Assembly (NCBI GenBank): GCA_028095005.1
Contig: CM051460.1
Span: 188,836,742-188,900,741, forward strand
Origin: Rhynchospora pubera
Taxonomy: Eukaryota; Streptophyta; Magnoliopsida; Poales; Cyperaceae
Direction: 5' to 3'
DNA: 64,000 bases
Of the stretch, positions 22,173 to 33,071 are shown in pieces. Numbering within the stretch: the first letter of the stretch is position 1; each line of letters starts with the position of its first letter. A program made the position numbers and the translations under genes. A model generated the notes under the pieces. It searched no databases. It saw nothing but the letters and a program-made list of their open reading frames with translations, and had not been told where the DNA came from.

Positions 22173-23615
22173 CTAAGCAGAAGCCTCCTTAGCCTGAACC
22201 AAGCCCACTGGCAATGCAGCCGCATCCAGCTCATAGCAGCCAGCTAAGACTTCCCCACCATCTTTAACCTCTACACCATCAAGCTTGAATGCCGGAACCC
22301 GATGTGAGAATCTAAGCATTTCTTCCCTCTTCAGTACTCTTTTAGCAGCAGCATATGCACCGTCAACCTGTTTATAAACAGCTGAGAAGCCATTAACCTT
22401 CACCAGTGGGACAACACAGCATCCCTTTTCCTTCTTATACTCCTCCAAAACCTCGATGATCTCATACTCATGAACCACCTCATCAGGTGTCAGTGGGCCC
22501 CATTCAGGGGACCAGTTCTTGTATAGAGCCCAAACCTCACCACATCTTGGAAAGATCCGAATTGTACCCTGCGGGCCCCGCTCCCAATCAACCTTGTGTG
22601 AGAACAAATTCTCTTCGCGGGCTATTTCACACTTTTTCTCAACCCGAAAATGGCCAATTGTTTTTACAAAGCCAGACCCTATCCAGGATAAACGGCCAAA
22701 CTCGGCAGTGGATGGAGATTTCAAGTATGAAAACAGAATTTTGAACCTTTTGGAAGACAAGATTTTCTGAACAAAAGCATAAAACCTAGGCATACCATCA
22801 TCATCATCGTAACAAGCCCAGACTTGGTCCTTTTGAAAAGCATGCCGGGTCCTATCCTGATCAAAGTCATGGAACTCTGGGTCAGGTACATCCATTATTG
22901 AATCATCCTCATAAACAATATTCTTAAGAGTTTCCATTTTTACACCCAGGTCAATCTTGGCTCTCTCAACAAGAACTTTCCTTATGTCAGATGGGGGAAA
23001 TTCCTTGGTCAGACGGATCCGGATTGGCCGAACATAAGGAATGAACCGAATCTCCTCATGTTTATTTACATTTTCAACCTCATTACCAGCTTGAGTTCCA
23101 CAATGTGTCTTCTCAAGAGCTACATTTTTGCTGTTGTCTTTTGTAATTGGATCCTTGATTGGTGGGTTGAAGTCTGAAATTGGCTTTGCTGGCACATTTT
23201 CTGGACTTTCTTTCTTCTCTTCTAATGGTAATTTTACAGAATCAACCTCAGGAGATACTCTCTTATCCATTCCCCTTTTGCCTGACTTCACTTTCTTCTT
23301 GGCTGCAAGCAATGCTGCTGCCATCTCTTCCCTCTCTGTGAGAAATGAGTCCGGAACCGAGTCTTTTTGAGTTTCAATCACCATGTTCTCTCTATTACCA
23401 TCATCCTCACTGTTTTTTCTCGCATTCTTTGTGATAGCTTCATCATGAGGCACCAAAGTGCCAGTTAAACCCCGTTTGAGTGGGGTGTACTTGCGAAGTG
23501 CAGCTTGCCTCTTGGCCATCAAAAGTGTAGCCGCCATTTGTTCTCTCTCTTTGAGAAATGAATCCTGGTCGTCAGCCATGTCAGGATTCATCTCAGTAGC
23601 CATAGGAGCAGGCAT
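22173..23615 (-). CDS. DUF3444-domain protein without a J domain, 480 residues
   Basis: Single coding exon. DUF3444 is a plant domain usually found C-terminal to a DnaJ domain in proteins of unclear, probably nuclear, role. From about residue 243 the hallmark PDPEFHDFDQDRT is followed by DQVWACYDDDDGMPRFYA, IGSGFVKTIGHFRV and GEVWALYKNW, i.e. one complete DUF3444 to about 455. There is no HPD motif or J domain. The N-terminal half is charged and low in complexity and carries a duplicated motif DSFLxERExMAAxLLxAK at residues 18-35 and 89-106. Upstream, tgtag|GTCTTGAACTCTCC (acceptor at 23633-23634) and CTCCT|gtaagt (donor at 24809) define a likely 1,177-base 5'UTR intron. Confidence 0.9.
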   Translation of the reverse strand: MPAPMATEMNPDMADDQDSFLKEREQMAATLLMAKRQAALRKYTPLKRGLTGTLVPHDEAITKNARKNSEDDGNRENMVIETQKDSVPDSFLTEREEMAAALLAAKKKVKSGKRGMDKRVSPEVDSVKLPLEEKKESPENVPAKPISDFNPPIKDPITKDNSKNVALEKTHCGTQAGNEVENVNKHEEIRFIPYVRPIRIRLTKEFPPSDIRKVLVERAKIDLGVKMETLKNIVYEDDSIMDVPDPEFHDFDQDRTRHAFQKDQVWACYDDDDGMPRFYAFVQKILSSKRFKILFSYLKSPSTAEFGRLSWIGSGFVKTIGHFRVEKKCEIAREENLFSHKVDWERGPQGTIRIFPRCGEVWALYKNWSPEWGPLTPDEVVHEYEIIEVLEEYKKEKGCCVVPLVKVNGFSAVYKQVDGAYAAAKRVLKREEMLRFSHRVPAFKLDGVEVKDGGEVLAGCYELDAAALPVGLVQAKEASA

Positions 23616-23632
23616 TGTGGAGAGTTCAAGAC

Positions 23633-24809
23633 CTACAATTCTAAAGAAATGAATATTAGAAGTTTAGAACTATGAAAAATATTTAAATTGTTAAATCAGT
23701 TATTCTGAGCACATAAAGAATAATCTTACCTCTAATTAATATAAATATTCCTAAAGAGAAATGCAAATCAGTTTCTATTTCAACTAATCCACTATAACAT
23801 TTGACAGAAATCAATGGTGGAAGCCACTGTAATCCAGTTCAGTACACAAGCAATCAGCATTCCAACAATATGGCTAAGTAATATAAGCACAGAGACATGG
23901 ACATGTACCAGAATTTCCACTTATTAGCCTAGATTGTACAGTGCAACACCAGTATGCAACTGGATGGGCTTTTTCAGCAGTCTAACATTTAAGTAGATTG
24001 AAAACCATTAAACATGAAGCAGTTATCATGAATTTTCCATCTACACCCTCAGATAAAAAATGAATAGCTTTGACATAATGGTCATAATTGGATATTTACC
24101 CGCAGGAGGATGGAACTAAAAAAGAAATGTATTATTTCAGAAGTGATACACCTTAGAATTTCCCTTAAAACAATCGTAATTAACGTCCCCTCCAATTGTC
24201 AGGAATTTGAAGTAACTATTATATATACTCTATCAAATATTAAGTGACCCAACTGAAATGTCTGAAAAAGACAATTAGAAACCCTTTCCTGGGCAATACC
24301 CCCAAAATCCAAATAATTCAATTGAAATGACACCTAGTAAGAGCTCAAGTCAAAATAGCTTGACAATTACCTATATTGTTCAACTATTTCATTACTGAGG
24401 ATATAATACGAACTTCCATAGATAGAAAGATGGATTCTTTTCAAAAGTTTTAGCTAAACAAAAAAAAAAACTATAATATGGTTTGGGTGTTACAAATTCT
24501 GGTCATACCCTATAAGTAGCGAGGGAAACTAACATTTTGCAAGGAATTCTCCTAAAGCAATTACATTTGGTACGATTTCAACATTGTTCATTACGAACCT
24601 TTCACTATTTTTTGATAGAACGAAAACCGATATTTGAAAAAATCTTCCAATAGAAACGATTTTCTCCCTATTTAAATAAAAATAAACAAAAGTCCTTAAA
24701 AAATTGTATACGGAGAGAGACAAAATCCTACAAGCTGCAGATGGAGTTGCACGAAAAGAAGAAAACAATGTTGCAATTCGACTTGCACGTAGTTAGTAAG
24801 AGTACTTAC
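23633..24809 (-). other. predicted 5'UTR intron of the DUF3444 gene
   Basis: Good GT and AG ends. Within it 24119-24462 resembles 63425-63960 in the same orientation, a dispersed repeat. The leader exon would begin just above 24810, a pyrimidine-rich stretch on the gene strand. Confidence 0.55.
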
Positions 24810-24899
24810 AGGAGATGAGGAGACGAAAAGGCGAAAGAGGAAGAAGTTGTGATTAGGAAATAACTTTTTTTTTATTTTTGAGATTTCCCAATCGCTTTG

Positions 24900-25385
24900 T
24901 ATTCCAAATTTCCCTCCAAAAGCCGCATCTGGACAGAATGGCGAGGAGAAAATAGTAAGAAACTACAAAGAAAGAGAGAGCGACTTTTAATGCGCTTTGT
25001 TCTCCTATGGCGATTTCTCTGTATTCATATCTGGCGATTATCTGTGGAGTATCTTTATTCATGTGTGACCCGCACTACAAATTGCGTCCATTCTGTCCTT
25101 TCACGGATAACTTATGTAAAATCGAAATCGTCAGTTAGGGTATACTTGGAGGGAAAATAATTTCGGCCATGAAATATTGCTTGTCTTGTCTGTCACAGCC
25201 TCACAGATGACAAAATTCAAAATTGTACGATATTAATTGATTTTTAAATCGACCAATGGCCGCAACTTCAGATATTTTAATTTCCTTCATGTACATTGAT
25301 TGATTGTAAGATGTAATATATTAGTTGTTGTTGTATTATATTGCAACTTTCACTTGGTACCAAGTCAATTTCTCTATAAAAAAAC
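24900..25385. other. upstream region of the DUF3444 gene, no gene recognised
   Basis: Promoter-side DNA; no frame or element recognised with confidence. Confidence 0.45.
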
Positions 25386-25798
25386 TTGAGAAAGTTGAAT
25401 ATGCACCTTAGTGCGTAGAGCTTTTTATGCACCGCAGATTTTTTTAGGAGTATTTTTTATAAATTGACAAATCTAATTTAACCAATTTTTACAATTTTTT
25501 AGATTGACAAATCTCATAGCAAACTAAATTTTACAATTTTTTAGATTTCATTACTATTTTTTTCGAATTTTTTAAAACATGTCATTTTTGGAATGTTATG
25601 CTATTTACAATATTCCAAAAATTGCATGTTTTAAAAAATTCGAAAAAAATAGTAATAAAATCTCAAAAATTGTCAAATTTGGTTTGCTATAAGATTTCAA
25701 TATGTATATTAGATTTGTAAATTTATAAAAATACCCCCGAAAAAGTCTACGTTATATAGAAAGCTCTATGCACTATAGTGCATGTTAAACTTTCTCAA
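25386..25798. mobile_element. fold-back MITE, 413 bp
   Basis: Ends TTGAGAAAGTT and AACTTTCTCAA, flanked by AAAAC on both sides (25381-25385 and 25799-25803). Most of the element is self-complementary: an inner arm with AAAACATG and CGAATTTTTTAA words near 25555-25580 pairs with 25625-25650, leaving a short loop. No coding capacity. Superfamily not assigned. Confidence 0.75.
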
Positions 25799-25965
25799 AA
25801 AACTTTTACTTGGTGCCGCTGTGCTGGTCCAAAAATATTTAACTACCATAATAGTATCTAGTATATAAAAATGTTAACAAAGAATATTAAGAAAAAGGAA
25901 GAGTATTATGTGATCAAACTATCTGCCACTTGTCTCTATGTGCCTAACGAGTTATCACTTATCAG

Positions 25966-26125
25966 TGGGGCTGTTTGGATCGCTTAGGAATAAGAGGAAT
26001 ACTCTCTTTTTAAACGGAAATTTATTCTTAACCATCCAAATTCTTCACAAAGTTACACACTTTTCAATATTTTTCGCCTAGGAATAAGTTATTTCTCTTA
26101 TTCCTAAGCGATCCAAACGGCCCCA
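25966..26125. mobile_element. MITE related to the GTTTGGAT family
   Basis: TGGGGCTGTTTGGATCGCTT at the left pairs with AAGCGATCCAAACGGCCCCA at the right; CAG duplicated on both sides (25963-25965, 26126-26128). Inner GGAATAAG words resemble copies 1-3. Confidence 0.85.
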
Positions 26126-26128
26126 CAG

Positions 26129-26717
26129 TATTATAAATAGAGATGCGTGGGAGTCTATTTAAAAATTTTTAATTAACCCTATTTCCCTTGGAGCTTTCCC
26201 TTCTAAAATTTGTCTGAAAAATCGCCGACTTGCTTGAATCGAATCCACCTTCCCTTCCTCTCCGTTAAACTATCCGGTTGGAATAACGGTTGTGACCCAT
26301 TTGAGAATTTGATTTGATTCTTTAGTTAGAAAAGTTGTGACTGCTTTTGTTTTATTACAAATTTTCCTAATTTGTTCGAGTTATATGGTGATAAAGCCGA
26401 AAATTATCTCATTTTTTAGCAATGACTTTTGGGTAATTAAATATGTAAATCTGCCATTGAAAAAAAAGGATATTGAGGAATTTAGTGTTCTTGGAAAGAA
26501 AATTTTGTGCGTAATTTGCAGAGCGAGTAAATTAATAGGATGATTTATTGGATACTTTGTCTGCCAAAGAGAAAAAAAATGGAAGGATATACAAGACCTA
26601 AAATGTGTTTGGAAAGAGGAATAATTAAATATCACGTCCTTCTTTTTCGTTTTCCCCTGCCATTTTTTAGCTTTTTGTGTTTGGATGCTTCACGAAAAAG
26701 GGACGAATAAGGGGAAG
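26129..26717. other. intergenic, no gene recognised
   Basis: AT-rich spacer with a few pyrimidine-rich, leader-like bases at about 26190-26270; no convincing frame. Confidence 0.5.
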
Positions 26718-27756
26718 AAATGTATTCCCGCATATCAATTGATAGCAACTACCCCCGGCATCAACGGCTTCCAGCAAGAAGTCCTCAAAATAATCTGGCA
26801 CACTCAAGGTTTACTACCACGTATCAGGTTATTTCTTTGGAAAACTATGCATAATAGTTTACCACTTGGGGACATTCTGGGTAGAAGAATCTCTAATGTG
26901 TCACGCCCCTGTGAGCTGTGTGGGTTTCAAGCTGAGACGATCTCGCATGCCCTCTTCACATGTCCATGGGCACGGGCGCTATGGATTGCATCATCGCTTG
27001 GCCTTTGCACCGACCACCTGCCTGAAAATGTCACTGACTTGCTTAGTACAGTCTTTAGTACAATGGATGAGAATGGGGCCCGCTTAATTGCTAATCACCT
27101 TTGGGCAATTTGGAAATTGCTAATCACCTTTGGGCAATTTTTATCCCTTGCTGAGTCCTATAACAGGCTACAACTACAGGCTGGATTGGCTTCGGTTCAT
27201 ACCAGCAATTCCACTACTAGTCAGGGTCATGATGGATCTGTAACATGTCAAGTGGACGGGTCTTTCAGCTCGTCAGACATGGCTGGATGGGCTTACATAT
27301 TGGGGAATGAGGATGATGGCATGCTACAGTATGGATTATAATCAGGGAATCTGTCCTCACCGTTACATGCTGAAGTCAAGGCTATGCATCATGCTGTTAT
27401 GGCTGTTAGCAAGAGAGGGGTGCATGAATGTGTGTTCCTCACTGATTGTGCCAGCTTGAATTTGGTCATCAGCAACTCCTTGCAAGCTGACCAATTAGAT
27501 TGGCGAGTATTTCATGATTTACTTGATGTAATTTATTTGTTCAAGATTAATATTGGTTTCAAATGTGTGCATGTACCCAGGGAGCAGCTTGTTACGGTGG
27601 ATTGTTTGGCTAATTTCGCTAGACAGAATAGAGTTTCTTACGAAGGCTTTACTTTTCCTATTTTTCATCCCTCTACCATGTAATCTTGTACTCTTCTCTG
27701 TTGAATGAAGTACCTAAGGGTTCATTATCAAAAAAAAATAATAAATGTATTCCCGC
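26718..27756 (+). mobile_element. 5'-truncated LINE with zf-RVT and RNase H remnants
   Basis: A 14-bp target-site duplication AAATGTATTCCCGC (26718-26731 and 27743-27756) encloses a body ending in an A-rich tail. The frame encodes a zinc-binding RT-associated domain (IWHTQGLLPRIRLFLWK, CELCGFQAETISHALFTCPW) and an RVT_3-type RNase H (CQVDGSFSSSDMAGWAYI, FLTDCASLNLV). It is broken by an in-frame TAA at 27339-27341 and by a 29-bp tandem duplication (unit CTAATCACCTTTGGGCAATT at 27091 and 27120). Inactive copy. Confidence 0.9.
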
Positions 27757-27858
27757 CTGTAGCAATTAATGTTCGGAGAAATATATAATAAAAACAAAAT
27801 TTTAAAACTGTCAGCCTGTTTTTTATATTAATGAATTGTGTATAACTAGGCAGATTTA

Positions 27859-29443
27859 TGATATCACACATTTATATACATATTTTGACCGGACTTTAAC
27901 CTAAATCGTAACTCAATACCTTTGTTTTATGCGTGTTTTAGTTTATTTCAGTAGGATTTTGGTACTTCTTGGGTCTATATTCATTTTGTAGTAACTTGGA
28001 GGAATTTTGGTGAAGTTTGGCACAAGAAACATGAAGATTTTGATCTCGTGCGGCCTAGACAGGATCCTATGCGACCCGCACAGCACTCAGCCCGCATGCC
28101 AGACAAGCGACATGGGCCAGACGACTCATTCCTGGCCCATGCGACCCGCACCAAACTCCCATGCACCCCGCACGTGACTTCGAACCCTAGTTTCGCAGCT
28201 ATATAAAGCCCCCAAAATCCCGAAATTAGGGCATCCTTTTTTCTCTTCCATCCAAGGCGGCGCCACACGAATACCATCCCGATCCACCATTCCACCTCTC
28301 CCGTGCGGTCCGCACAGCCACCCCGTGCGACCCGCACAGAACCTCCGACCGCCTTGTGAGCCACGTTTCGACCATCTCTCGACCCAGGCAGCCATATCTC
28401 CAGTCTAGAGGCAAAGAAGAGGCTTGATTAGAGACGTTTGTCTTCCTCCTTCCTTCTCTTTGGTTATGGAGATTGTATCTTTCCCTTTCTTGCTTTTTTA
28501 TTGTGTTTTCATTATAGTAGGCTAGATTAGTTGTTCTAGGGTCATGTTTGAACCAAGGTTAGGATTGATGTAATGGATGAATGATTAAGTTTCTATGGTT
28601 TATCAATGTTGGTTGTTTATTGCTTATGCTTGCTTTGTGTTTGATGAATTGTGTTGAACCTCATATTAGGTGAATGGCCACACCTAGTATTGGCTAAAGG
28701 TGTAGACTAATTGATTGAATTGAGTAGGCAACTTAAGGTAGGTTAGGAGCCGAAAGGTGACCAATTGGTATCCCAAAAGGAGAAGATTTCTAATTAGGCG
28801 AAAGTCTGTTAGATACCTTTGTAAACCAACTTGTGAACTTAGGATAGTTAGTCCAACAAGCGAAAGTGAGGGTTAACTAAACTAATGGGGGCTTTAGACT
28901 AGGTTCCGTGTCACGATACCATGACCAACATGCGACGGCTGAGGTCTAGGGAGTCCAAGTCCGGCTAGATCTATCCCAAACCGGTTAGAAACTTAATTGT
29001 CATGCATTGCACCATCAACTAAGGGTCGTGCCGCACCAAGTACTACCTGTGCGGGTCGCATGGAATCCCGTGCGGGTCGCACAGAGCTAGTCTGGTGTTG
29101 CCCGAGTCAACGTTATGTGCGACAGCACACACGCGTTGACAGCCCGAAGCCTAACCACGGTAAAACAGAAACCCTAGGACATTTTATTATTAGAAATCAC
29201 CAGAAAATAACCAATTTGTTACTTACTTTAGTTTTGTTTCTAGTTTAATCGTTGTTTATCTCATTTTGTTATTGTTTTAAGACCAAAAATCAACCTTTTT
29301 GACCAACCTAGATTTTGTGGAACGGTAAACCTAATACTCAACTAATCCGTCCTTGTGGTTCGACCCCTAAACCATATCCAACGATATACCGTACGCTTGC
29401 GGTACATTTTAGAACAATTTAGGGTATTAGTTTGCATACATCA
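27859..29443 (+). mobile_element. solo LTR, 1,585 bp (gypsy-like)
   Basis: Begins TGATATCACAC and ends TTTGCATACATCA, flanked by ATTTA on both sides (27854-27858, 29444-29448), so it is a complete LTR with 5-bp target duplication and no internal region. The segment TCCTTGTGGTTCGACC near its 3' end resembles the conserved 3' part of LTRs from Tat/Ogre/Athila-type gypsy elements. The word TGCGACCCGCAC occurs near 28070, 28140 and 28325 and its complement near 29052 and 29072. Polarity inferred from the TATA box. Confidence 0.8.
28200..28207 (+). promoter_or_regulatory. TATA box of the solo LTR
   Basis: TATATAAA within AGCTATATAAAGCCC, 340 bases into the LTR, a usual U3/R position. Confidence 0.6.
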
Positions 29444-29471
29444 ATTTATTAGCACAAATTTTATTTATTTA

Positions 29472-29500
29472 CTAGGTGGGGTCATCGAGCTTCGCTCGAT
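29472..29500 (-). mobile_element. Helitron-type 3' terminus, minus strand
   Basis: On the minus strand ATCGAGC-gaa-GCTCGAT, then GACCCCAC and CTAG, followed by T. It closely matches plant Helitron ends. The body should extend to the right of 29500; the 5' end was not found. Confidence 0.7.
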
Positions 29501-32500
29501 ATATGAGTTTTTAATTAGTCCATATTTTAAAATAAGTTTTATAATAATAAAAAACATCATGAATATTGTTTATATAACTAAAAAATAATTATAAAAAAAC
29601 AAATAAAAATAGAAAAGGAAACTAAAACAGCCAAGACTGAAATACCAACATATAAATTCGTAAACACACACATATATTTATACATAATTTTATTTATCAT
29701 TTTTTTTCATATATTAATGAATTGCGTTTGAATTTTTTACGTTCTGATTTTTAGTTATACATATATTAATGAATTGCGTTTGAATTTTTTCATCCCTCTA
29801 ATTTATAGAATGATTTTCATTTTTGTAATAATTAAACTCTTTCTTGCGTTTTTTTAATTTAATGTTCATTATTAATGCTTGTTTATTTATATAGCAACTG
29901 ATGCTTCATAACAGATCCTATTAATATACTTGCATGTCTTAACAACGTATCACCACAGTTTATGTTACAAATAAAAAAAAATTAGTTATAATTTTTATTA
30001 ATTTCACATTCAGAGAAGCAATATCACGAATGTACTTGCTCCGAGACTGATAATATCAGATCTTCAAACAATAAAAAACGACATACTTTTTTGTTAATTT
30101 TGAAAAAGAAAGAATACTTTTTACTTCCTAAGTGGGCCAATAAACATCTCATACAACTGAAGTGAATTAGCGCCATATTAAGAGATAGCATCATAAAGAT
30201 TAATTACTTTTCCTGCTCTTACTCCATCTTATAAGCACGTGCACTTATTTTTAATTACATTTGTCACCTACATAGAAGTAACTTTTGTTATGTAAGATAA
30301 ATGTGTATGAAAAAAATTAAATGTTGTTCTATTTGACCTCTTTTCGTCTATGCAGACATTTCACAGGCAATCTTATTTTCTCCTTCCTATTTTTCACGAT
30401 ATACATTCAGGAATTTATGCTTTGGACATGAAAATCAGACTGCGATGTAAAAAGTGACTGGTACCAATTTCGTACCAATCTACAGTAAAGGTATTTGACA
30501 TTATCCATGGTAAACATATAAATGGTGTGGGATAATTACAAAAAGATCAGAAGACCCATCTCATTCCTCTATCATTTCTTTAGATAAGTATACCAATATT
30601 TTGGAAAGAAAAGGTTGATTCAGATTACAAACTCTAATTCAAAACCTTAAATAGAAACAATATTTTGTAAAAAGTACTTGGATGCTACTGGTTGGTTAAA
30701 CTCAAATTGTAAAGCACATGAACTCCTCGATATAGGGAGAGTGAAGTTCATCAGCAGGTCTCAACCCAGTGCACAACTAAATTTACATTCAATTTTAAAA
30801 GAACAAAATTTAAAAATGTAGCAGCTACATAAATTTTGCAGAAACTCAACTAACAATCAGTAATAATTATCAAAAAAGCCACAGAGAGAGTACTTGTTTG
30901 ATATGGTCAGAACATAAATAATGTTGTGTTATTTATTACACTACACAGGTGCAACTTGAACACTTCTTGGCTCTAGATACTGGTTCTTGCCAATTTCTCC
31001 ATGTCCAGTTATTTAACCTGTAAAGGTAAATGACAATGTATGATATAACCTCAAAATATGTTAACTCTTCACACATTTGTGATCTAGATATCTAATAGAA
31101 ACTAAATGGCAATGCCAAATGATACAGTAACATCAGCAGCATCTATATCTACTGGAACGAAAGGAAAATACTTTTTGAGTTATAATGGTCTAATAGATAT
31201 ACTGGTAAGCTATAATACCTACTCGTACCAGTAGCTACAGATTGTACAGTGTATGGTATTAAAAAATGAAACTCAAACTCACATCTCCACTTCTGTCAGG
31301 CAATTACAGAAGCTGCGTCTTGTTGTATCTAGGAAAGGCTTACAAAAGCTGCCATGTCATATAATTTATCATCTCTATAAGAGTACGTATAACAACATGC
31401 ATCAATATAATCAAACAAATAAATATATACACTTTTTTATATAAAATGCAGAATGCAATAAGACAGACAATACAATACAATTTTATTTTGAGTGCTTGAA
31501 CAGTCTATAATTGGAGTTTCTATTCAGAATTGATCTACGGAATACATTTCTAATCTTTCTAAGCTGCCATTGTAATTTCAGCTAGTTGTATTCATTAGTT
31601 AGTCAGTTACAAATGTAATATCAATCATTCACATAAATTATCAGGAAATAAGCTCATTTCTAAGGAAAATCTCAACAGATAGTTCCTCAACACAATATTA
31701 TTTCTTTTTACAAAACAGTTATAGAAGCTCTATTCTATAATTATGTTCCCATGTATTAGGGAAAAAAGGTAACAAATTCATATTAAACTTCAATTTGGTA
31801 CATGGTTTGACAACGACACTTCAAATTGAGTTGATCGAATTGCTCTTACACAAATGAAAATCAAGTTATAGAATTATGCTCAAGGAACGAAAAAGAGAAA
31901 AGAGAGAAAGGATTATCATTTAACGATCATTTAAATACTTCATTAAGCATGTCTTTCCTTTTGACCTTCGGCATGGTGTATTGAAATATCCCACATATAT
32001 GCCTTGTATTTTCAACACCATTTCAACCTATAATTTAAAAAAAAAAATTAGAATATGAGAGAAAAAGGTACCTGAAAGTTCACTTATATACCAATTTCAT
32101 TAATTGAAAATCAATTTTCGAAATATCAATTGCAAACATTTAACCATATATCAATTTCATAATATTAATTTATTTTTTAGGTTTTAATTTTATTAGAAAA
32201 AGTAATAGTATTGGTTTATGACTTTACGGTATATAATGGTTTTAGATTTTTTTTATATAACAAATATTGCAATAGCAAACCCTTTTGGCTTTTGTTCCAA
32301 TTGCGATTTGATTTTCAGCCAAGATTGGTATCAGAAAGTAGTCTTTAAAACCAAAAAGCAAGGTTCATGCAAGTACCGGTTCATTGTGGATGCCAAGTTG
32401 AGACCAAATAATTACTTTCAGCAATTCCTCTAGATTTCCATGTCCTCTGACATTATAGACATGGATATCAATAACTTGACAATACACAGAATTGTTAAGA

Positions 32501-32506
32501 TTGAGA
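29501..32506. other. AT-rich DNA, possibly a non-autonomous Helitron body; no gene recognised
   Basis: Only short open frames without recognisable domains. A repeated phrase CATATATTAATGAATTGCG occurs at about 29710 and 29759. No helicase or Rep motif. Confidence 0.45.
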
Positions 32507-32652
32507 CCCGAAAATTTTAAATAACTCATCAATCTCAAATTCACCAGGAAAAAAGGACGCTGGTTTACTATCTCGGCAAACATGCAATCCACCGACCACA
32601 CATTGATTGGGGTTGAGTACTGTCGGGCCCCAAGCAGAGTTTCTGGTGAGAC
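32507..32652 (-). pseudogene. fragment of a cyclin-dependent kinase (CDKA-like)
   Basis: The minus strand reads SPETLLGARQYSTPINVW then SVDCMFAEIVNQRPFF, and after a one-base frame change PGEFEIDELFKIFG. This matches CDK subdomains VIII-X (APEILLG, STPVDVWSVGCIFAEM, NQRPLFPGDSEIDELFKIF). The change lies in the T/C run at about 32548-32556, and Gly of WSVGC is Asp. Neighbouring sequence does not continue the kinase, so this is a stray exon-sized relic, perhaps captured by a mobile element. Confidence 0.8.
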
Positions 32653-32883
32653 TCGATTTGGACGCGATGAATGTATAACTAATTTATAAACGGAGCTTAC
32701 TGATTTCTAGGGTTTCGAATTATGTGGTTCCACCGATTTGTCGGAGAAGGGAAGGGCGGACGGAGGAGGTGAGACCACGGAGCGAAGGTTTTGTGGTTGA
32801 GTCAGTTCTACCTTGGGAGGAGGAGAAAGAGACCATCGCTAAAGAGGAGATGAAATTTGATAGGGGACGGCCGGACGGGAGCG

Positions 32884-33071
32884 TATCCTCTGGATGGTTG
32901 TATTCAACCATCCAGTGGACGTCTTTCGATCCGAGCCGTCTGATTTAATCTAAACGGTTAGATTTTTTCGGGCCTATCAATCTTAGTATCATGCACGGGG
33001 CATTTATAGCCATTGAGATTAAATCAGACGGCTGAGATCGAAACCATCCACTGGATGGCCATCCAGAGGAT
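32884..33071. mobile_element. MITE-like inverted-repeat element
   Basis: ATCCTCTGGATGG at the left is inverted as CCATCCAGAGGAT at the right; a second inverted pair (GTCTGATTTAAT and ATTAAATCAGAC) lies inside. GCG flanks both ends, and a larger phrase CGGCCGGACGGG occurs on each side of the element (about 32869 and 33082). Confidence 0.7.
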
